Assembly: GCF_001693255.1 (NCBI RefSeq)
Contig: NZ_CP016474.1
Coordinates: 1,196,661-1,260,660 of the forward strand
DNA from: Picosynechococcus sp. PCC 7003
GTDB lineage: Bacteria; Cyanobacteriota; Cyanobacteriia; Cyanobacteriales; MRBY01
DNA length: 64,000 nt
Direction: 5' to 3'
Both the position numbers and the translations under genes were made by a program. Below are positions 1 through 9,681 of this stretch, piece by piece. Under the pieces are notes generated by a model, which worked only from the letters and a program-made list of their open reading frames with translations, was not told the origin of the DNA and ran no database searches. Each line of letters opens with the position of its first letter. The stretch's first letter is position 1.

Positions 1-21
1 GGATAGGTTTGGGGACAGTCC

Positions 22-612
22 CTAGGTTTTGCCTTGATCGATTAACGCTAACCAGAGTCGTCGATGTCCGTTTTTGGCCCCGTAGAACAGCAAATCAATC
101 AGTAATTTCAGGGCGAGTCCCACTAAAGAGGCTGAGGCGATCGCCTCCCCTTCCTCCATGCGTTCTTGGTAGGTATTGCTAAAGTTATCGAGGTAATCCC
201 CTAAAAGGGCGGCCCGGTGCGGTTCTTGGCCCTGTTCCGTCATCTGTTCGAGGAGGGCACAGGCGCGGCGAATATCATCCTGCTGCTGACGGGCTAAATG
301 GCAGATGATCAACACCAAAGAGCGGGCTTCTTCCACATCTAATTTTTTGCGGCCCCCACTACTTTTCCGGAGAGGATTAGACTGCCGCAGCCGCCACAAC
401 GTCACGCGATCGCCAATGACCGCTTCCAAATTTAGCTCTTTGGCCGCCTGTAACATGGCTTCTGAACTCAAACCCGCTAGGGATTCTAACGCCAATAACA
501 CCAAGTCTAGGTGACTTTTAATATTCTCTAGCTGCTGACCATCGGGGGGCTGGGCCAGGGGCAAATCCGCAAAAGACGCAGGGGTAGGAACGGCTTGGAG
601 ACTAGGGCGCAT
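22..612 (-). CDS. DUF3038 domain-containing protein
   Basis: Conserved cyanobacterial protein of unknown function, 196 aa. The stretch around residues 30-55 (LDLVLLALESLAGLSSEAM) and the C-terminal part with a hydrophobic helix (about residues 160-180) fit what I recall of the DUF3038 family. There is no signal peptide and no catalytic motif, so no function is assigned. The stop lies 21 bases from the window edge, so its downstream neighbour is not visible. The start at the ATG near base 612 gives a Pro/Ala-rich head of about 25 residues that could be non-conserved. The family call is from memory of the profile, not a search. Confidence 0.7.
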   Translation of the reverse strand: MRPSLQAVPTPASFADLPLAQPPDGQQLENIKSHLDLVLLALESLAGLSSEAMLQAAKELNLEAVIGDRVTLWRLRQSNPLRKSSGGRKKLDVEEARSLVLIICHLARQQQDDIRRACALLEQMTEQGQEPHRAALLGDYLDNFSNTYQERMEEGEAIASASLVGLALKLLIDLLFYGAKNGHRRLWLALIDQGKT

Positions 613-771
613 AGTTACAGCTTAGGTGGAAAAAACAGAGACCAGCGTTGGGTTACAGATTTTGCAACTTCCTTGTGGCGACCCCATGGTGGGCGACATC
701 TCCCCAATATTATGCCCCACCCCTAGGGCGCGACCCTTGATCGCTGTATTTTTCCGCAGCCACAGCCGTCG

Positions 772-1299
772 TTATTTTAGGTCGAGGAGTCCCTGTTCTT
801 TGAGCTTGGGCTGGAAGCGGAGGTCAGTCTTGAGGCCCCGGCCGATCAGGTAGTCTTTGATGGCTGCTTCCCGCTGGCGAGCGTAGTTTTTCAGGTGTTT
901 GACCATCTCCAATTCGGTGCTCTGCTGGAGGGTCTCCTGCTCTGCTGGCTGCAAATCTTGTTTAATGTCGATGGGTTGAGTCCAGAGAGATTTTGCCTCG
1001 CCGTTGCCGGGGGGGATGGTGCCATTTTCCGTCAGCCAAGCAGCCCGCATTTCTTCTAGGAGGGTACGACTGGGGCGATCGCCTAAGAAAACCTTGACCC
1101 AATGGCATTGCTCCGGGCAGCGGACTAAATGTTGCTGCAAGCTTTTGGACACATCACGGGAATAGCCGACATAACAGAGGGTTTGGTTGGCATCAAAAAT
1201 CCCATAGAGGCCCAGCTTACCGTTAAATGCGGGGCAAATTAGGCCCTCGGCATCGATGTAGGGAAGAAAATCGAGGGCGGCAAGTTTTGGTAAAGACAT
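772..1299 (-). CDS. GIY-YIG nuclease family protein
   Basis: About 175 aa. The GIY-YIG core is visible: LYGIF, then CYVGYSRD about 10 residues later, followed by a helix rich in Gln and His. This fold is found in UvrC, homing endonucleases and stand-alone nucleases, so nuclease activity on DNA is possible but unproven. The C-terminal half is charged and helical with no recognised domain. The open frame runs upstream to base 1368, but the extra 23 residues look like spurious hydrophobic sequence. I prefer the internal Met (ATG at 1299) that opens MSLPKLAALDFLPYID. No strong ribosome binding site is seen at either start. Monocistronic, with the next gene divergent. Confidence 0.72.
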   Translation of the reverse strand: MSLPKLAALDFLPYIDAEGLICPAFNGKLGLYGIFDANQTLCYVGYSRDVSKSLQQHLVRCPEQCHWVKVFLGDRPSRTLLEEMRAAWLTENGTIPPGNGEAKSLWTQPIDIKQDLQPAEQETLQQSTELEMVKHLKNYARQREAAIKDYLIGRGLKTDLRFQPKLKEQGLLDLK

Positions 1300-1397
1300 A
1301 GACAATGGGATAAGGACAGATAGGATTAATCCTAGGTAAGACCACGGCTCCCCTGGGGGCGATCGCAAATATCCTTAATGGTTTCTCATCAAAATCT

Positions 1398-2576
1398 ATG
1401 GCACCTCTTCCTTCCCCCCGCAGTACTTTTTATCAGCGCCTTGAACGGCGTTGGGTGGCCCCAGCTTACGGAGGCGGCATTCTGCTCACCATTGCCCTCT
1501 GTTTTTTTGGAGCCGCCACGAATACGATGGCAGGTTGGTTGTATGTCCTCAGTGGTACGATCCTCGCCATTTTGCTTCTGGGGGCAATCCTGCCAGTGCG
1601 GGCCTTGAGGCAACTGGAGATCCAGCGATCGCCCATTGCTCCGGTCAGCGTGGGGGAAGTTTTAAGTGTCCATCTGAGCTTAAGCAATCACAGTAAAGCC
1701 GCAAAAACTCTGGTAGCTGTTACCGATAAAATTCCTGCTCCCTTGGGTGCTCCCCGCCGCACTGTGATTGAAGCCCTACTGCCCCAGGAAAGCTTAGATT
1801 GGGAATACGAATTGGATGCGAAAAAACGGGGGGTTTTCCCATGGGGAGAGATTGAACTACGCACCGCCAATCCCCTCGGTTTATTTTGGTGCCGCCGCGA
1901 TCGCCCGGTGCCGGGTCGCATTGTGATTTATCCGCAAATTTTCCCCCTGAGCAATTGCCCGATCATCGAGAATATCGGCGCGGAGGACAGCACCAAATTT
2001 CAGAGCGAAAATCTCTATCAAAACGCCACCGAAGGAATGACGAAGGCGATCCGCAATTACCGGGTGGGCGATCCGATGCGACTGATCCATTGGCGTAGTA
2101 GCGCCCGGTTTGGGGAATTTAAGGTGCGGGAGTTGGAAATTACCACGGGGGGCGAGGAGTTGATCGTTTGTCTGGATCATCGTTTTGCCTGGGATCCGGA
2201 GAGTTTTGAACAGGCAGCCAGTGCGGCGGCTTCTCTGTACTTCTACGCCCGGCGATCGCAATTGAATGTGAAATTTTGGACAGCCCAGAGTGGCCTCCTC
2301 AACAGCCGCGCGACAATCCTCGAAGCCCTTGCCCGCATTAACCCCGAACCCGAATCCACGAATCCCGTTTCTCGACCAGACGGAAATCTGCTGTGGTTAA
2401 GCCAGAATATGGCCACTTGCACCGAGCTTTCCCTGGGTAGTCGTTGGATCTATTTTCAAGCGGCGGAAAATCCCCTGATCCCTGAAACGAAACGACCGGG
2501 TTTAACGATCAATCTTCAGGATCCGCTCCCCAGTCAATTACAACGGTTACCCAAAGGCGATCGCCTTCTGTCCTAG
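1398..2576 (+). CDS. DUF58 domain-containing membrane protein
   Basis: A 392 aa protein with two membrane helices near the N terminus (about residues 24-42 and 45-65), then a soluble region. The DUF58 signature is clear around residues 225-245: YRVGDPMRLIHWRSSAR followed by VRELE. DUF58 proteins have a von Willebrand-A-like fold and often sit beside MoxR ATPases and transglutaminase-like proteins in chaperone-type operons. No such partner is adjacent here, so the role is open. It starts 98 bases from the divergent GIY-YIG gene. The first Met (MAPLPSPR) is taken as start because the membrane helices follow directly. Confidence 0.85.
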   Translation: MAPLPSPRSTFYQRLERRWVAPAYGGGILLTIALCFFGAATNTMAGWLYVLSGTILAILLLGAILPVRALRQLEIQRSPIAPVSVGEVLSVHLSLSNHSKAAKTLVAVTDKIPAPLGAPRRTVIEALLPQESLDWEYELDAKKRGVFPWGEIELRTANPLGLFWCRRDRPVPGRIVIYPQIFPLSNCPIIENIGAEDSTKFQSENLYQNATEGMTKAIRNYRVGDPMRLIHWRSSARFGEFKVRELEITTGGEELIVCLDHRFAWDPESFEQAASAAASLYFYARRSQLNVKFWTAQSGLLNSRATILEALARINPEPESTNPVSRPDGNLLWLSQNMATCTELSLGSRWIYFQAAENPLIPETKRPGLTINLQDPLPSQLQRLPKGDRLLS

Positions 2577-2649
2577 GGCAATGCCTTGCAAATCAGCGCA
2601 GCGTGAGCAATTCTCCACAATTGCCGCAAAAAATCCCGGAGGCCCCCTG

Positions 2650-2655
2650 TATAAT
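2650..2655 (+). promoter_or_regulatory. Putative -10 box of argJ
   Basis: A perfect TATAAT lies 32 bases before the preferred argJ ATG. No good -35 hexamer is found at 16-18 bases; TTGCCG at 2621-2626 is too far. It is therefore a partial promoter call. Confidence 0.4.
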
Positions 2656-2687
2656 TGCTGGCAACCCATCTAGCGTTGACGAAAACC

Positions 2688-3932
2688 ATGGCAAATTGGC
2701 ACAAAATTTCTAGCAGTGTGACGGCTCCCAAAGGCTTCCGGGCCGCAGGGATCACCGCCGGACTCAAACCTTCTGGGGCACCGGACTTGACCCTGATTGT
2801 GTCCGATACCGAAGCGATTACCGCCGGCGTCTTTACCCAATCAGAAGTGCGTGCCGCCTGTGTCGATTATTGCCGTCAGCGCCTCCAAGCAAAACCCAGC
2901 AGTCGGGCGATTTTGTGTAACTCCGGCCAAGCCAATGCCGCCACTGGGGAAGCCGGTTGGCAGGATGCGGTTCAGTCAGCTGAATGGTTAGGGGAAGCCC
3001 TCAATGTTCCCCCAGAAAGTATTTTGCTCGCCTCTACGGGGGTCATCGGTCAGCGGATTAAAATGGACGCCCTAGAAACGGGGATTCCCAAAGTTGTGGC
3101 GGCCCTGTCTCCAGAGGGAGGTGATGATGCGGCCAAAGCGATTATGACCACGGATCTTGTGCCAAAGGCGATCGCCCTGGAAACAGAAATTGAAGGGCGG
3201 CCTGTGCGGATCGGCGGCATTTGTAAAGGCTCCGGGATGATCCACCCGAATATGGCGACGATGCTGGGGTTTATTACCTGTGATGCGGCAGTTTCCACCC
3301 AACTATGGCAGGAGATGCTCTCCCGTGCGGTGGACAAAAGTTTTAACCAAATCACCGTCGATGGCGACACCAGCACTAACGACTGTGTGATTGCCCTCGC
3401 CAATGGTCAGTCCCGCACCACGGCGATTACCGATCCCCAGTCAAAAAATGCCCAACAACTAGAGGCGATGCTCACGGAAGTGTGCCAGTACCTCGCTAAG
3501 GCGATCGCCCGGGACGGAGAAGGGGCCACTTGTCTCGTGGAAATTCAAGTGTCAGGCACTGTGGATGATGTTGCCGCCCGGAAAATTGCCCGCACCATCG
3601 CCGGATCTTCTTTAGTGAAATCAGCGATTTTTGGGCGAGATCCCAACTGGGGCCGCATCGCCGCCGCCGCTGGCCGGGCTGGGGTGACCTTCAACCAAGA
3701 AGATCTACAAATTGCCCTGGGAGATTTTCAGCTCATGGATCAGGGGCAACCCCTCCCCTTTGATCGGGCAGCAGCTAGTCAATACCTTGTGGATCGCGCC
3801 GCCGGGGCTTATCTCACAGACGATACGGTGCTAATTTCTGTTTGTGTGGGCAATGGTTCGGGCGAAGGCACGGCCTGGGGCTGTGACCTCAGCTATGACT
3901 ATGTGCGCATTAACGCCGAATATACGACTTAA
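2688..3932 (+). CDS. argJ: Bifunctional ornithine acetyltransferase / N-acetylglutamate synthase ArgJ
   Basis: Arginine biosynthesis: transfers acetyl from N-acetylornithine to glutamate and, in the bifunctional form, also makes N-acetylglutamate from acetyl-CoA. The family autoprocessing site is present, GSGMIHPNMATMLGF, with Thr191 as the expected nucleophile freed by cleavage after Ala190. The substrate motif GRDPNWGRI is also present. Length (414 aa) is normal. The frame opens earlier at a TTG (2655), but the ATG at 2688 gives MANWHKISSSVTAPKGF, the usual N terminus. Its TAA overlaps the stop of the convergent sppA by three bases within a TTAA palindrome. Confidence 0.95.
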   Translation: MANWHKISSSVTAPKGFRAAGITAGLKPSGAPDLTLIVSDTEAITAGVFTQSEVRAACVDYCRQRLQAKPSSRAILCNSGQANAATGEAGWQDAVQSAEWLGEALNVPPESILLASTGVIGQRIKMDALETGIPKVVAALSPEGGDDAAKAIMTTDLVPKAIALETEIEGRPVRIGGICKGSGMIHPNMATMLGFITCDAAVSTQLWQEMLSRAVDKSFNQITVDGDTSTNDCVIALANGQSRTTAITDPQSKNAQQLEAMLTEVCQYLAKAIARDGEGATCLVEIQVSGTVDDVAARKIARTIAGSSLVKSAIFGRDPNWGRIAAAAGRAGVTFNQEDLQIALGDFQLMDQGQPLPFDRAAASQYLVDRAAGAYLTDDTVLISVCVGNGSGEGTAWGCDLSYDYVRINAEYTT

Positions 3933-5713
3933 TCGATTTGGGGTTGCCAGGGCATGAGTGCATAAACCTGTTTGGGATCATTGAGCGATCGCCACAGTTT
4001 TATGCCCGCCTGGAGCCGGAGCCATTCTTGGGAGAGGGGATCGCTCGCTTCGATCTCAGCCCCGAACAAATTAGTAAAAATTTCTTCTTCCCAGGTTTGG
4101 GGCCGGGGGTATTCCTCAACGGTAAAATCTTCCCCTAATTCTGCGGTGTCCACGGCGTAGGCGATCGCCTCAGATAGCCCTCCCAATTCATCCACGAGCC
4201 GAATCGCCTGGGCGTCTTCCCCAGACCAGACCCGTCCCTGGGCAATTTGACGCACCTCTGCTTCTGTCAATCCTCGCGCCGCACTGACCCGGTCTAAAAA
4301 TTTGCCGTAAATATCATTGACAAAGTTCTGGAAAATCGCCATCTCCGCTTCGGTTTTCGGGCGAGACGCCGTGCCTAAATTCGCCAGTTCCCCCGTTTGG
4401 ACGCTATCCCAGGTGAGGCCATTATTATTCCCGATGGTTTGGATATTGGGCAAAATACCAAACACCCCAATCGAGCCGGTAATGGTATTGGGCTGGGCAA
4501 AAATACGATCGCTTTCGGTGGCAATCCAATAGCCCCCGGAGGCCGCCAGATCCCCCATGGAGACAATCACGGGCTTGTCCGCCTCACGGATGAGCTTCAA
4601 CTCCCGCAGGATAATTTCTGAGGCGATCGCACTGCCCCCAGGACTATTAATCCGCAGCACAACCGCCTTCACGTTCGAATCTTCCCGCAACTCCCGCAGT
4701 TGTCGCGAGAGGGAATCCCCGCCAATAGTGTCCGGTGTCCCTTCCCCACCGACAATATTTCCCTCGGCATAGACCACCGCCACGGTATTTTCTGAGGTGA
4801 CATTGACCTGGGCTAAATCCTGTTCCAGGCTGTAATCAGCTAGATTCACCTGGGGTAAATCTTCATCCAGTTCTGTGCCTGTAAAGGTTTTGAGTTCTGC
4901 GAGGATTTCATCAAAATAGGCCAGGCGCGTCACCAATTGCTCCCCTTGGGCCACCTCCGGCAGGAGAATCCCCTGGGTATCGGCAAGGCTCTGGGGTAGG
5001 GTTGTGGCAAAGGGGCGATCGCCAGCCACGGTATCTTTAAAATCCGTCCACAGATCACTGAGGAGGGCCTCGGTTTGCTGGCGATTTTCTGGGCTAAACT
5101 CCTCTTGGGTAAAGGGTTCTACCGCACTTTTATAATCACCAACCCGAACCACTTGCACCCCAATCCCATACTTATCTAAAGCCCCCTTAAAGAAAAGCTG
5201 CTCACTACCCAAACCATTCATTTCCACGACACCCAGGGGGTTGAGCCAAATTTCATCGGCCAAGGAACTTAGATAATATTCCCGCTCCGTCATTTCCACA
5301 TCGTAGGCGTAGATTTTTTTCCCAGCGGCTTTAAAATCCTGGAGGGCTTGGCGCACTTCCCGCAATGTGGCGTAACCATTCAAGCTATTTTGCCTGCCAT
5401 CAAGAAATAGGCCCGTAATCTTGTCATCCTCGGCGGCGGCCCGGATACTTTCGGTGACATCCCGCAGACTGAGGGTTTCCGGAAAATCTCCGGCAATGAC
5501 ATTCCCAATGGAACTAGATGGGTCTCGGTCTTGGATGATCGTGCCCATATTGAAGATCAAAATACTGTTCTCTTTTGGCCTTCCGCCACCTTCCTGGGAA
5601 GCAAAGAGGGCAATTAGGGCAATAAACGCTGACAAAGAGAGGGTCGATAAAAGGCTGAGGGCAATCAGGGTGCCAAGGCAACTGCTAAAAACTTGTTTAA
5701 AAAAATCTTTCAT
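3929..5713 (-). CDS. sppA: Signal peptide peptidase SppA (protease IV, 67K type)
   Basis: A 594 aa membrane-anchored serine protease that degrades cleaved signal peptides; cyanobacterial SppA has also been linked to light acclimation of phycobilisomes. An N-terminal membrane helix (about residues 12-40) is followed by two tandem S49 domains. The Ser/Lys dyad is visible: Lys195 in GDYKSAVEPF and Ser392 in DLAASGGYWIAT. NSPGGSA precedes the second site. The open frame extends upstream to 5947, but that head overlaps fni and lacks family features; ATG 5713 (MKDFFKQVF) is preferred. It follows fni by 37 bases on the same strand, so co-transcription is plausible. Confidence 0.92.
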   Translation of the reverse strand: MKDFFKQVFSSCLGTLIALSLLSTLSLSAFIALIALFASQEGGGRPKENSILIFNMGTIIQDRDPSSSIGNVIAGDFPETLSLRDVTESIRAAAEDDKITGLFLDGRQNSLNGYATLREVRQALQDFKAAGKKIYAYDVEMTEREYYLSSLADEIWLNPLGVVEMNGLGSEQLFFKGALDKYGIGVQVVRVGDYKSAVEPFTQEEFSPENRQQTEALLSDLWTDFKDTVAGDRPFATTLPQSLADTQGILLPEVAQGEQLVTRLAYFDEILAELKTFTGTELDEDLPQVNLADYSLEQDLAQVNVTSENTVAVVYAEGNIVGGEGTPDTIGGDSLSRQLRELREDSNVKAVVLRINSPGGSAIASEIILRELKLIREADKPVIVSMGDLAASGGYWIATESDRIFAQPNTITGSIGVFGILPNIQTIGNNNGLTWDSVQTGELANLGTASRPKTEAEMAIFQNFVNDIYGKFLDRVSAARGLTEAEVRQIAQGRVWSGEDAQAIRLVDELGGLSEAIAYAVDTAELGEDFTVEEYPRPQTWEEEIFTNLFGAEIEASDPLSQEWLRLQAGIKLWRSLNDPKQVYALMPWQPQID

Positions 5714-5750
5714 GGTTGAGGCATTCGGGAGAAGGGTCTTAATTGTTACC

Positions 5751-6779
5751 TTAGAACTTGTGTAGACAATTCGCCCGTTGTAATTGCTGAAAATTAGCAT
5801 TGCCCGTACAAAACAGCACCGTCCGCAATTCCAGCAGCAGCAGTTCGACCCATTCGGCCAAAGCCTCTGGGGATTCACTCGCCGCCTTGAGAAAGGGTTG
5901 GGCATAGCCCACGAGGTCAGCCCCCAGGGCGATCGCCTTGGCCCCATCTAAACCGTTCCGGAGGCCCCCAGAAGCAATCAGAGGAATTTCGGGATCGTAA
6001 TGGGCGATCGCCGCCAGACAGTCCGCCGTAGGAATCCCCCAATCCCCAAAGGTTTGCCCTAGATTACGCAAAAGTTGGTTCGGCGATCGCGCCGCCTCTA
6101 CCTTGGCCCAGGAGGTGCCCCCAGCTCCGGCCACATCAATCACCTGTACCCCCACTTCCCGGAGGCGCTGCACCATTTTGACGGAGATGCCATTGCCCAC
6201 TTCCTTCGCGATCACCGGCACAGGCAATTGGTGACAAACTTGCTCAATTTTGCCCAAAAGCCCTTTGAAATTTGTGTCTCCCTGGGGTTGAATACATTCC
6301 TGGAGGGGATTGAGATGGAGAATTAGGGCATCAGCTTCAAGTAAGTCAACAATTTTGCGGCATTCCTCTACGCCATAGCCATAATTGAGTTGCACTGCGC
6401 CGATATTCGCAAACAGGAGAGCATCAGGCGCTTTTTGACGGACTGCGAAGGTGGCGGCTACCTCTGGCTTTTCGAGGGCAACCCGTTGGGAACCAACCCC
6501 CATGGCGAGGCGATGGCTTTGGGCAACTTCTGCCAAGCGAAAGTTAATCTGTTGGGCCTGGGCCGTGCCGCCGGTCATCGAAGAAATCAGAATCGGCGCA
6601 CCGAGGGTTTTCCCGAAAAAAGAGGTACTCAGGTCAATGTCGGCGCAGTCCAGTTCAGGCAAACAGCAGTGCTCAAAACGGTACCGTTCGAAACCGGCGC
6701 GATTGTGGTGAAATTGGACATCTTCTTCGAGACAAATGCGGATATGGTCGGCTTTACGAACTTGGGTACTGTCAGTCAT
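5751..6779 (-). CDS. fni: Type 2 isopentenyl-diphosphate delta-isomerase
   Basis: FMN- and NAD(P)H-dependent interconversion of IPP and DMAPP in the isoprenoid pathway. The 342 aa sequence carries type 2 markers in order: [14 protein letters not shown] near the N terminus, [33 protein letters not shown] and the FMN-phosphate-binding region [20 protein letters not shown]. The fold is a TIM barrel and the enzyme is cytosolic. Cyanobacteria generally use this type instead of Idi-1. It stands upstream of sppA with a short gap. Two other isoprenoid genes, ispF and dxs, lie elsewhere in the window. Confidence 0.95.
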   Translation of the reverse strand: MTDSTQVRKADHIRICLEEDVQFHHNRAGFERYRFEHCCLPELDCADIDLSTSFFGKTLGAPILISSMTGGTAQAQQINFRLAEVAQSHRLAMGVGSQRVALEKPEVAATFAVRQKAPDALLFANIGAVQLNYGYGVEECRKIVDLLEADALILHLNPLQECIQPQGDTNFKGLLGKIEQVCHQLPVPVIAKEVGNGISVKMVQRLREVGVQVIDVAGAGGTSWAKVEAARSPNQLLRNLGQTFGDWGIPTADCLAAIAHYDPEIPLIASGGLRNGLDGAKAIALGADLVGYAQPFLKAASESPEALAEWVELLLLELRTVLFCTGNANFQQLQRANCLHKF

Positions 6780-6988
6780 GGGTTAGGCAAGGTTTAAGCT
6801 CCCAAAATTGTACAGAATCCCCTCTGGGTTCTCGGCATTAGGCAATGGATTGCAATATTTTAAGCTGCCAGGGCGATGGGTCTGGCTTCACTTATGCGTC
6901 AAAGACTCCAGATTTATCTCCTAGAACAGGGGTAAGATCAGCCTAAAATTTCGAGTATTCCTTCGCCAAAGACCAATAACGATTCCAG

Positions 6989-7888
6989 ATGAATGCCAAT
7001 TTTCTGACTGCGGTACTGCTCCCCCTGGCTCTTTTCGTGATTATGCTGGGCATGGGTTTGGGCTTGACCCCCACGGATTTTAAACGGGTCTTGGTTGAGC
7101 CTAGGGGGGTGATCGTCGGGGCGATCGCTCAATTATTACTCCTGCCATTGGTGGGCTTTGGCCTCGCAAATCTGTTTCCCCTTACACCGGAATTGGCCGT
7201 GGGGGTGATGGTGCTAGCGGCCTGTCCTGGGGGATCAACGTCTAATCTGATCACCTATCTTGTGCGGGGAAATGTGGCCCTTTCGATTACCCTGACGGCG
7301 GTGAGTAGCTTGATCACAGTTTTTACCATTCCCCTGGTGATTAATGGGGCAATGCAATATTTTCTGGGGGCCAGCACCACGCTCCAACTACCATTTTTTA
7401 AAACGGTGCTCCAAATTGCGGTGATTACCCTGATTCCCATTGGGATTGGCATGATGCTCCACCGTTACGCCCCCAAATTTGCGGCCACGGTCGAAGGCTA
7501 CGTGAAATGGTTGTCGCTTTTTTTCCTGGGTTTGGTCATTGCGGGTTTACTGTTAGCAGAACGGGCCAATGTGCTGAGTTTCTTCCTCCAGGTGGGCTGG
7601 GTGATGCTGGCGCTCAATGTGACGATGATGCTCCTGGGCTATGCGATCGCCCTCGGAACGAGGCTAGATGGCCCCAGTGCCAAGTCCATTAGTGTAGAGG
7701 TCGGGATTCAAAATGGCACCTTGGCGATCACCATTGCCAGTACCCCGACCCTTTTAAATGCGCCGACGATGGCAATCCCCGCCGCGATTTATTCTTTGCT
7801 GATGTTCATCACCAGTGCGGCCTTTGGTTGGTTTATCCAGCATCAAACATCATCGCCAAGGGCAACGGAGAGAGATTCTCGTCCCTAA
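6989..7888 (+). CDS. Bile acid:sodium symporter (BASS) family protein
   Basis: A 299 aa polytopic membrane protein with about nine or ten hydrophobic segments covering nearly its whole length. The family hallmarks are ACPGGSTSNLITYLVRGN (about residues 75-95) and the C-terminal VEVGIQNGTLAITIA. Plant and cyanobacterial BASS proteins use sodium to move organic acids such as pyruvate. The substrate here cannot be read from the sequence. It is followed by a second sodium-coupled transporter 114 bases downstream, a suggestive but unproven pairing. The ATG at 6989 begins directly before the first helix. Confidence 0.88.
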   Translation: MNANFLTAVLLPLALFVIMLGMGLGLTPTDFKRVLVEPRGVIVGAIAQLLLLPLVGFGLANLFPLTPELAVGVMVLAACPGGSTSNLITYLVRGNVALSITLTAVSSLITVFTIPLVINGAMQYFLGASTTLQLPFFKTVLQIAVITLIPIGIGMMLHRYAPKFAATVEGYVKWLSLFFLGLVIAGLLLAERANVLSFFLQVGWVMLALNVTMMLLGYAIALGTRLDGPSAKSISVEVGIQNGTLAITIASTPTLLNAPTMAIPAAIYSLLMFITSAAFGWFIQHQTSSPRATERDSRP

Positions 7889-8002
7889 AAAATATTTTGT
7901 TACAAGAACGATAGAGCCAGGCCAACCAATCAATACAATGGTTCAAGTCTACTTGGCTCCCCTGCCATGGGGCTGACGAACGAATTGTGAGGTGCAACAA
8001 CA

Positions 8003-9544
8003 ATGGGTGTGATTGACTGGGTTATTGTGGCAATCTATGGCTTGATTGTCATTGCCATCGGCGTTATTGCCAGCCGCAAACAAACCAACACGGACGAATA
8101 TTTTCGGGGCGCACGGCAAATCCCCTGGTGGGCGATCGCCTTTTCGATCATCGCCACCTCCTTTTCTGCCGCCTCACTATTAGGGGGGCCAGGGGAAGGC
8201 TATACCAATGGCTTTTTGTACCTCCAACTCCAACTGGGGGATCTCCTGGGCTATGGCCTCGTGATTGCTCTGCTCCTCCCATTTTTTGCGCGGTTGAACC
8301 TCACCACCGCCTACGAGTACCTCGAAAAACGCTTCGATGCCAAAACCCGATCCCTCGGCTCCTTCTGTTTTTTGCTCTTTGTCATTGCCCGGTTAGGGGG
8401 ATTGCTCTATGCCGCTTCTCTGGTGGTCGCCACGGTGACTGATATGCCCACAGGCATCGCCATTCTTTTGGTGGGGCTGGTTTCGATTGTCTACACCGTC
8501 GCTGGGGGAATCACCGCCGTCGTTTGGACAGATGTATTGCAGTTTGCAATGATTTTTGTCGGGATTGGCGCGGGGATCTGGACGGCTGTGACCGGGGTTC
8601 CGGGCGGTTTTGGGGAACTATGGCAAGTGGCGGCGGCCAATGATAAGCTCGCCGTCTTTAACTTTGCCTGGGATCCAGGCTCCATCCGGACTTTACCGAC
8701 AGCCCTTTTTGCTTACGGAATTTTGGCGTTTGCCGTGGCTGGCACGAATCAACAATCTGTCCAGCGCTATGTCTCCTGTGCTGACGAAACCTCGGCCCGC
8801 AAGGCGATTTTACTCGGTTGGTTTTCGGGTCTTGTGGGGGTAGCGGCCACACTTTTGCTAGGGGTGCTGCTGTTTGGTTTTTACAACATTAACGGGGGTT
8901 TACCTGCCGAAGTGCCCGCCGATGGGATTTTGTCCCATTTCATTATCAATCAAGTGCCCCCAGGGGCTTCTGGTTTTTTGGTGGCCGCTATTTTTGCCGC
9001 AGCCATGTCCTCCATTGACTCGGCCCTCCATTCCCTCGCGACTTGCATTACCGTCGATTTTTATGACCGCTATCGTCAACCGAAGGCCAGCGAAAAGCAA
9101 TCTTTGCGCATTGCACAGATCCTGATCGTGATTTGGGGCTTAGTGGGCATTGGGGCGGCGTTTTATGTGGCTTCAACCGGGAAAGATTTACTGGAATTTC
9201 TGGTGAGCTACACCACCATGTTCCTGGGGCCCTTGCTCGGTATTTTCTTAATGGGGGTTTTATTTCCGCGCGTAAACAGCACGGGTGCTTTCTATGGGAC
9301 GGTGGCCGCAGTCATTTTGGTAATTATTGGTTCGAATGCGGGTTGGCTGACCTTCCCTGGCATTTGGCGATCGGCGATCACGGCTCCCCTGGGTATTTTG
9401 CTGGGCTATGGGATCTCTTTATTGGGTCAAATTCCGCCCCGGCGATCGCTAGAAGGACTTACCCTCTGGAGCCAAACCCAAGCAACTAAACCCCTAGGAC
9501 GTCCGGGCCTCGAAGAAGATATTTCTCGCTATGAGGATTATTAA
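8003..9544 (+). CDS. Sodium:solute symporter (SSS family)
   Basis: A 513 aa transporter with about 13 hydrophobic segments. SSS features include the N-terminal helix, RGARQIPWWAIAFSIIATSFSA after the first loop, YEYLEKRF, and GGITAVVWTDVLQFAMI (about residues 167-185). The later region AVAGTNQQSVQRYVS and FAAAMSSIDSALHSLAT also match the family. Substrates include sugars, amino acids, pantothenate and organic anions, so none is assigned. The C-terminal 40 residues are a soluble tail. It starts 114 bases after the BASS gene. Confidence 0.88.
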   Translation: MGVIDWVIVAIYGLIVIAIGVIASRKQTNTDEYFRGARQIPWWAIAFSIIATSFSAASLLGGPGEGYTNGFLYLQLQLGDLLGYGLVIALLLPFFARLNLTTAYEYLEKRFDAKTRSLGSFCFLLFVIARLGGLLYAASLVVATVTDMPTGIAILLVGLVSIVYTVAGGITAVVWTDVLQFAMIFVGIGAGIWTAVTGVPGGFGELWQVAAANDKLAVFNFAWDPGSIRTLPTALFAYGILAFAVAGTNQQSVQRYVSCADETSARKAILLGWFSGLVGVAATLLLGVLLFGFYNINGGLPAEVPADGILSHFIINQVPPGASGFLVAAIFAAAMSSIDSALHSLATCITVDFYDRYRQPKASEKQSLRIAQILIVIWGLVGIGAAFYVASTGKDLLEFLVSYTTMFLGPLLGIFLMGVLFPRVNSTGAFYGTVAAVILVIIGSNAGWLTFPGIWRSAITAPLGILLGYGISLLGQIPPRRSLEGLTLWSQTQATKPLGRPGLEEDISRYEDY

Positions 9545-9613
9545 GCATTTGTATCGATGGGCTGGAAGTAGGGTCAAATGGGGCATGGCACTATGGATCT
9601 GCCCAGAAGTTTA

Positions 9614-9643
9614 GCGACAGGGGCCAGGGGAATCCGATATAAT
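9614..9643 (+). promoter_or_regulatory. Putative sigma-70-type promoter of ndhN
   Basis: A perfect -10 box TATAAT at 9638-9643 lies 38 bases before the ndhN ATG. A weak -35 candidate, GCGACA, lies at 9614-9619 with an 18-base spacer. Confidence 0.45.
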
Positions 9644-9681
9644 TTTTTGGCAAGTTCAATCCATCTCAAGATCGTAAAACC

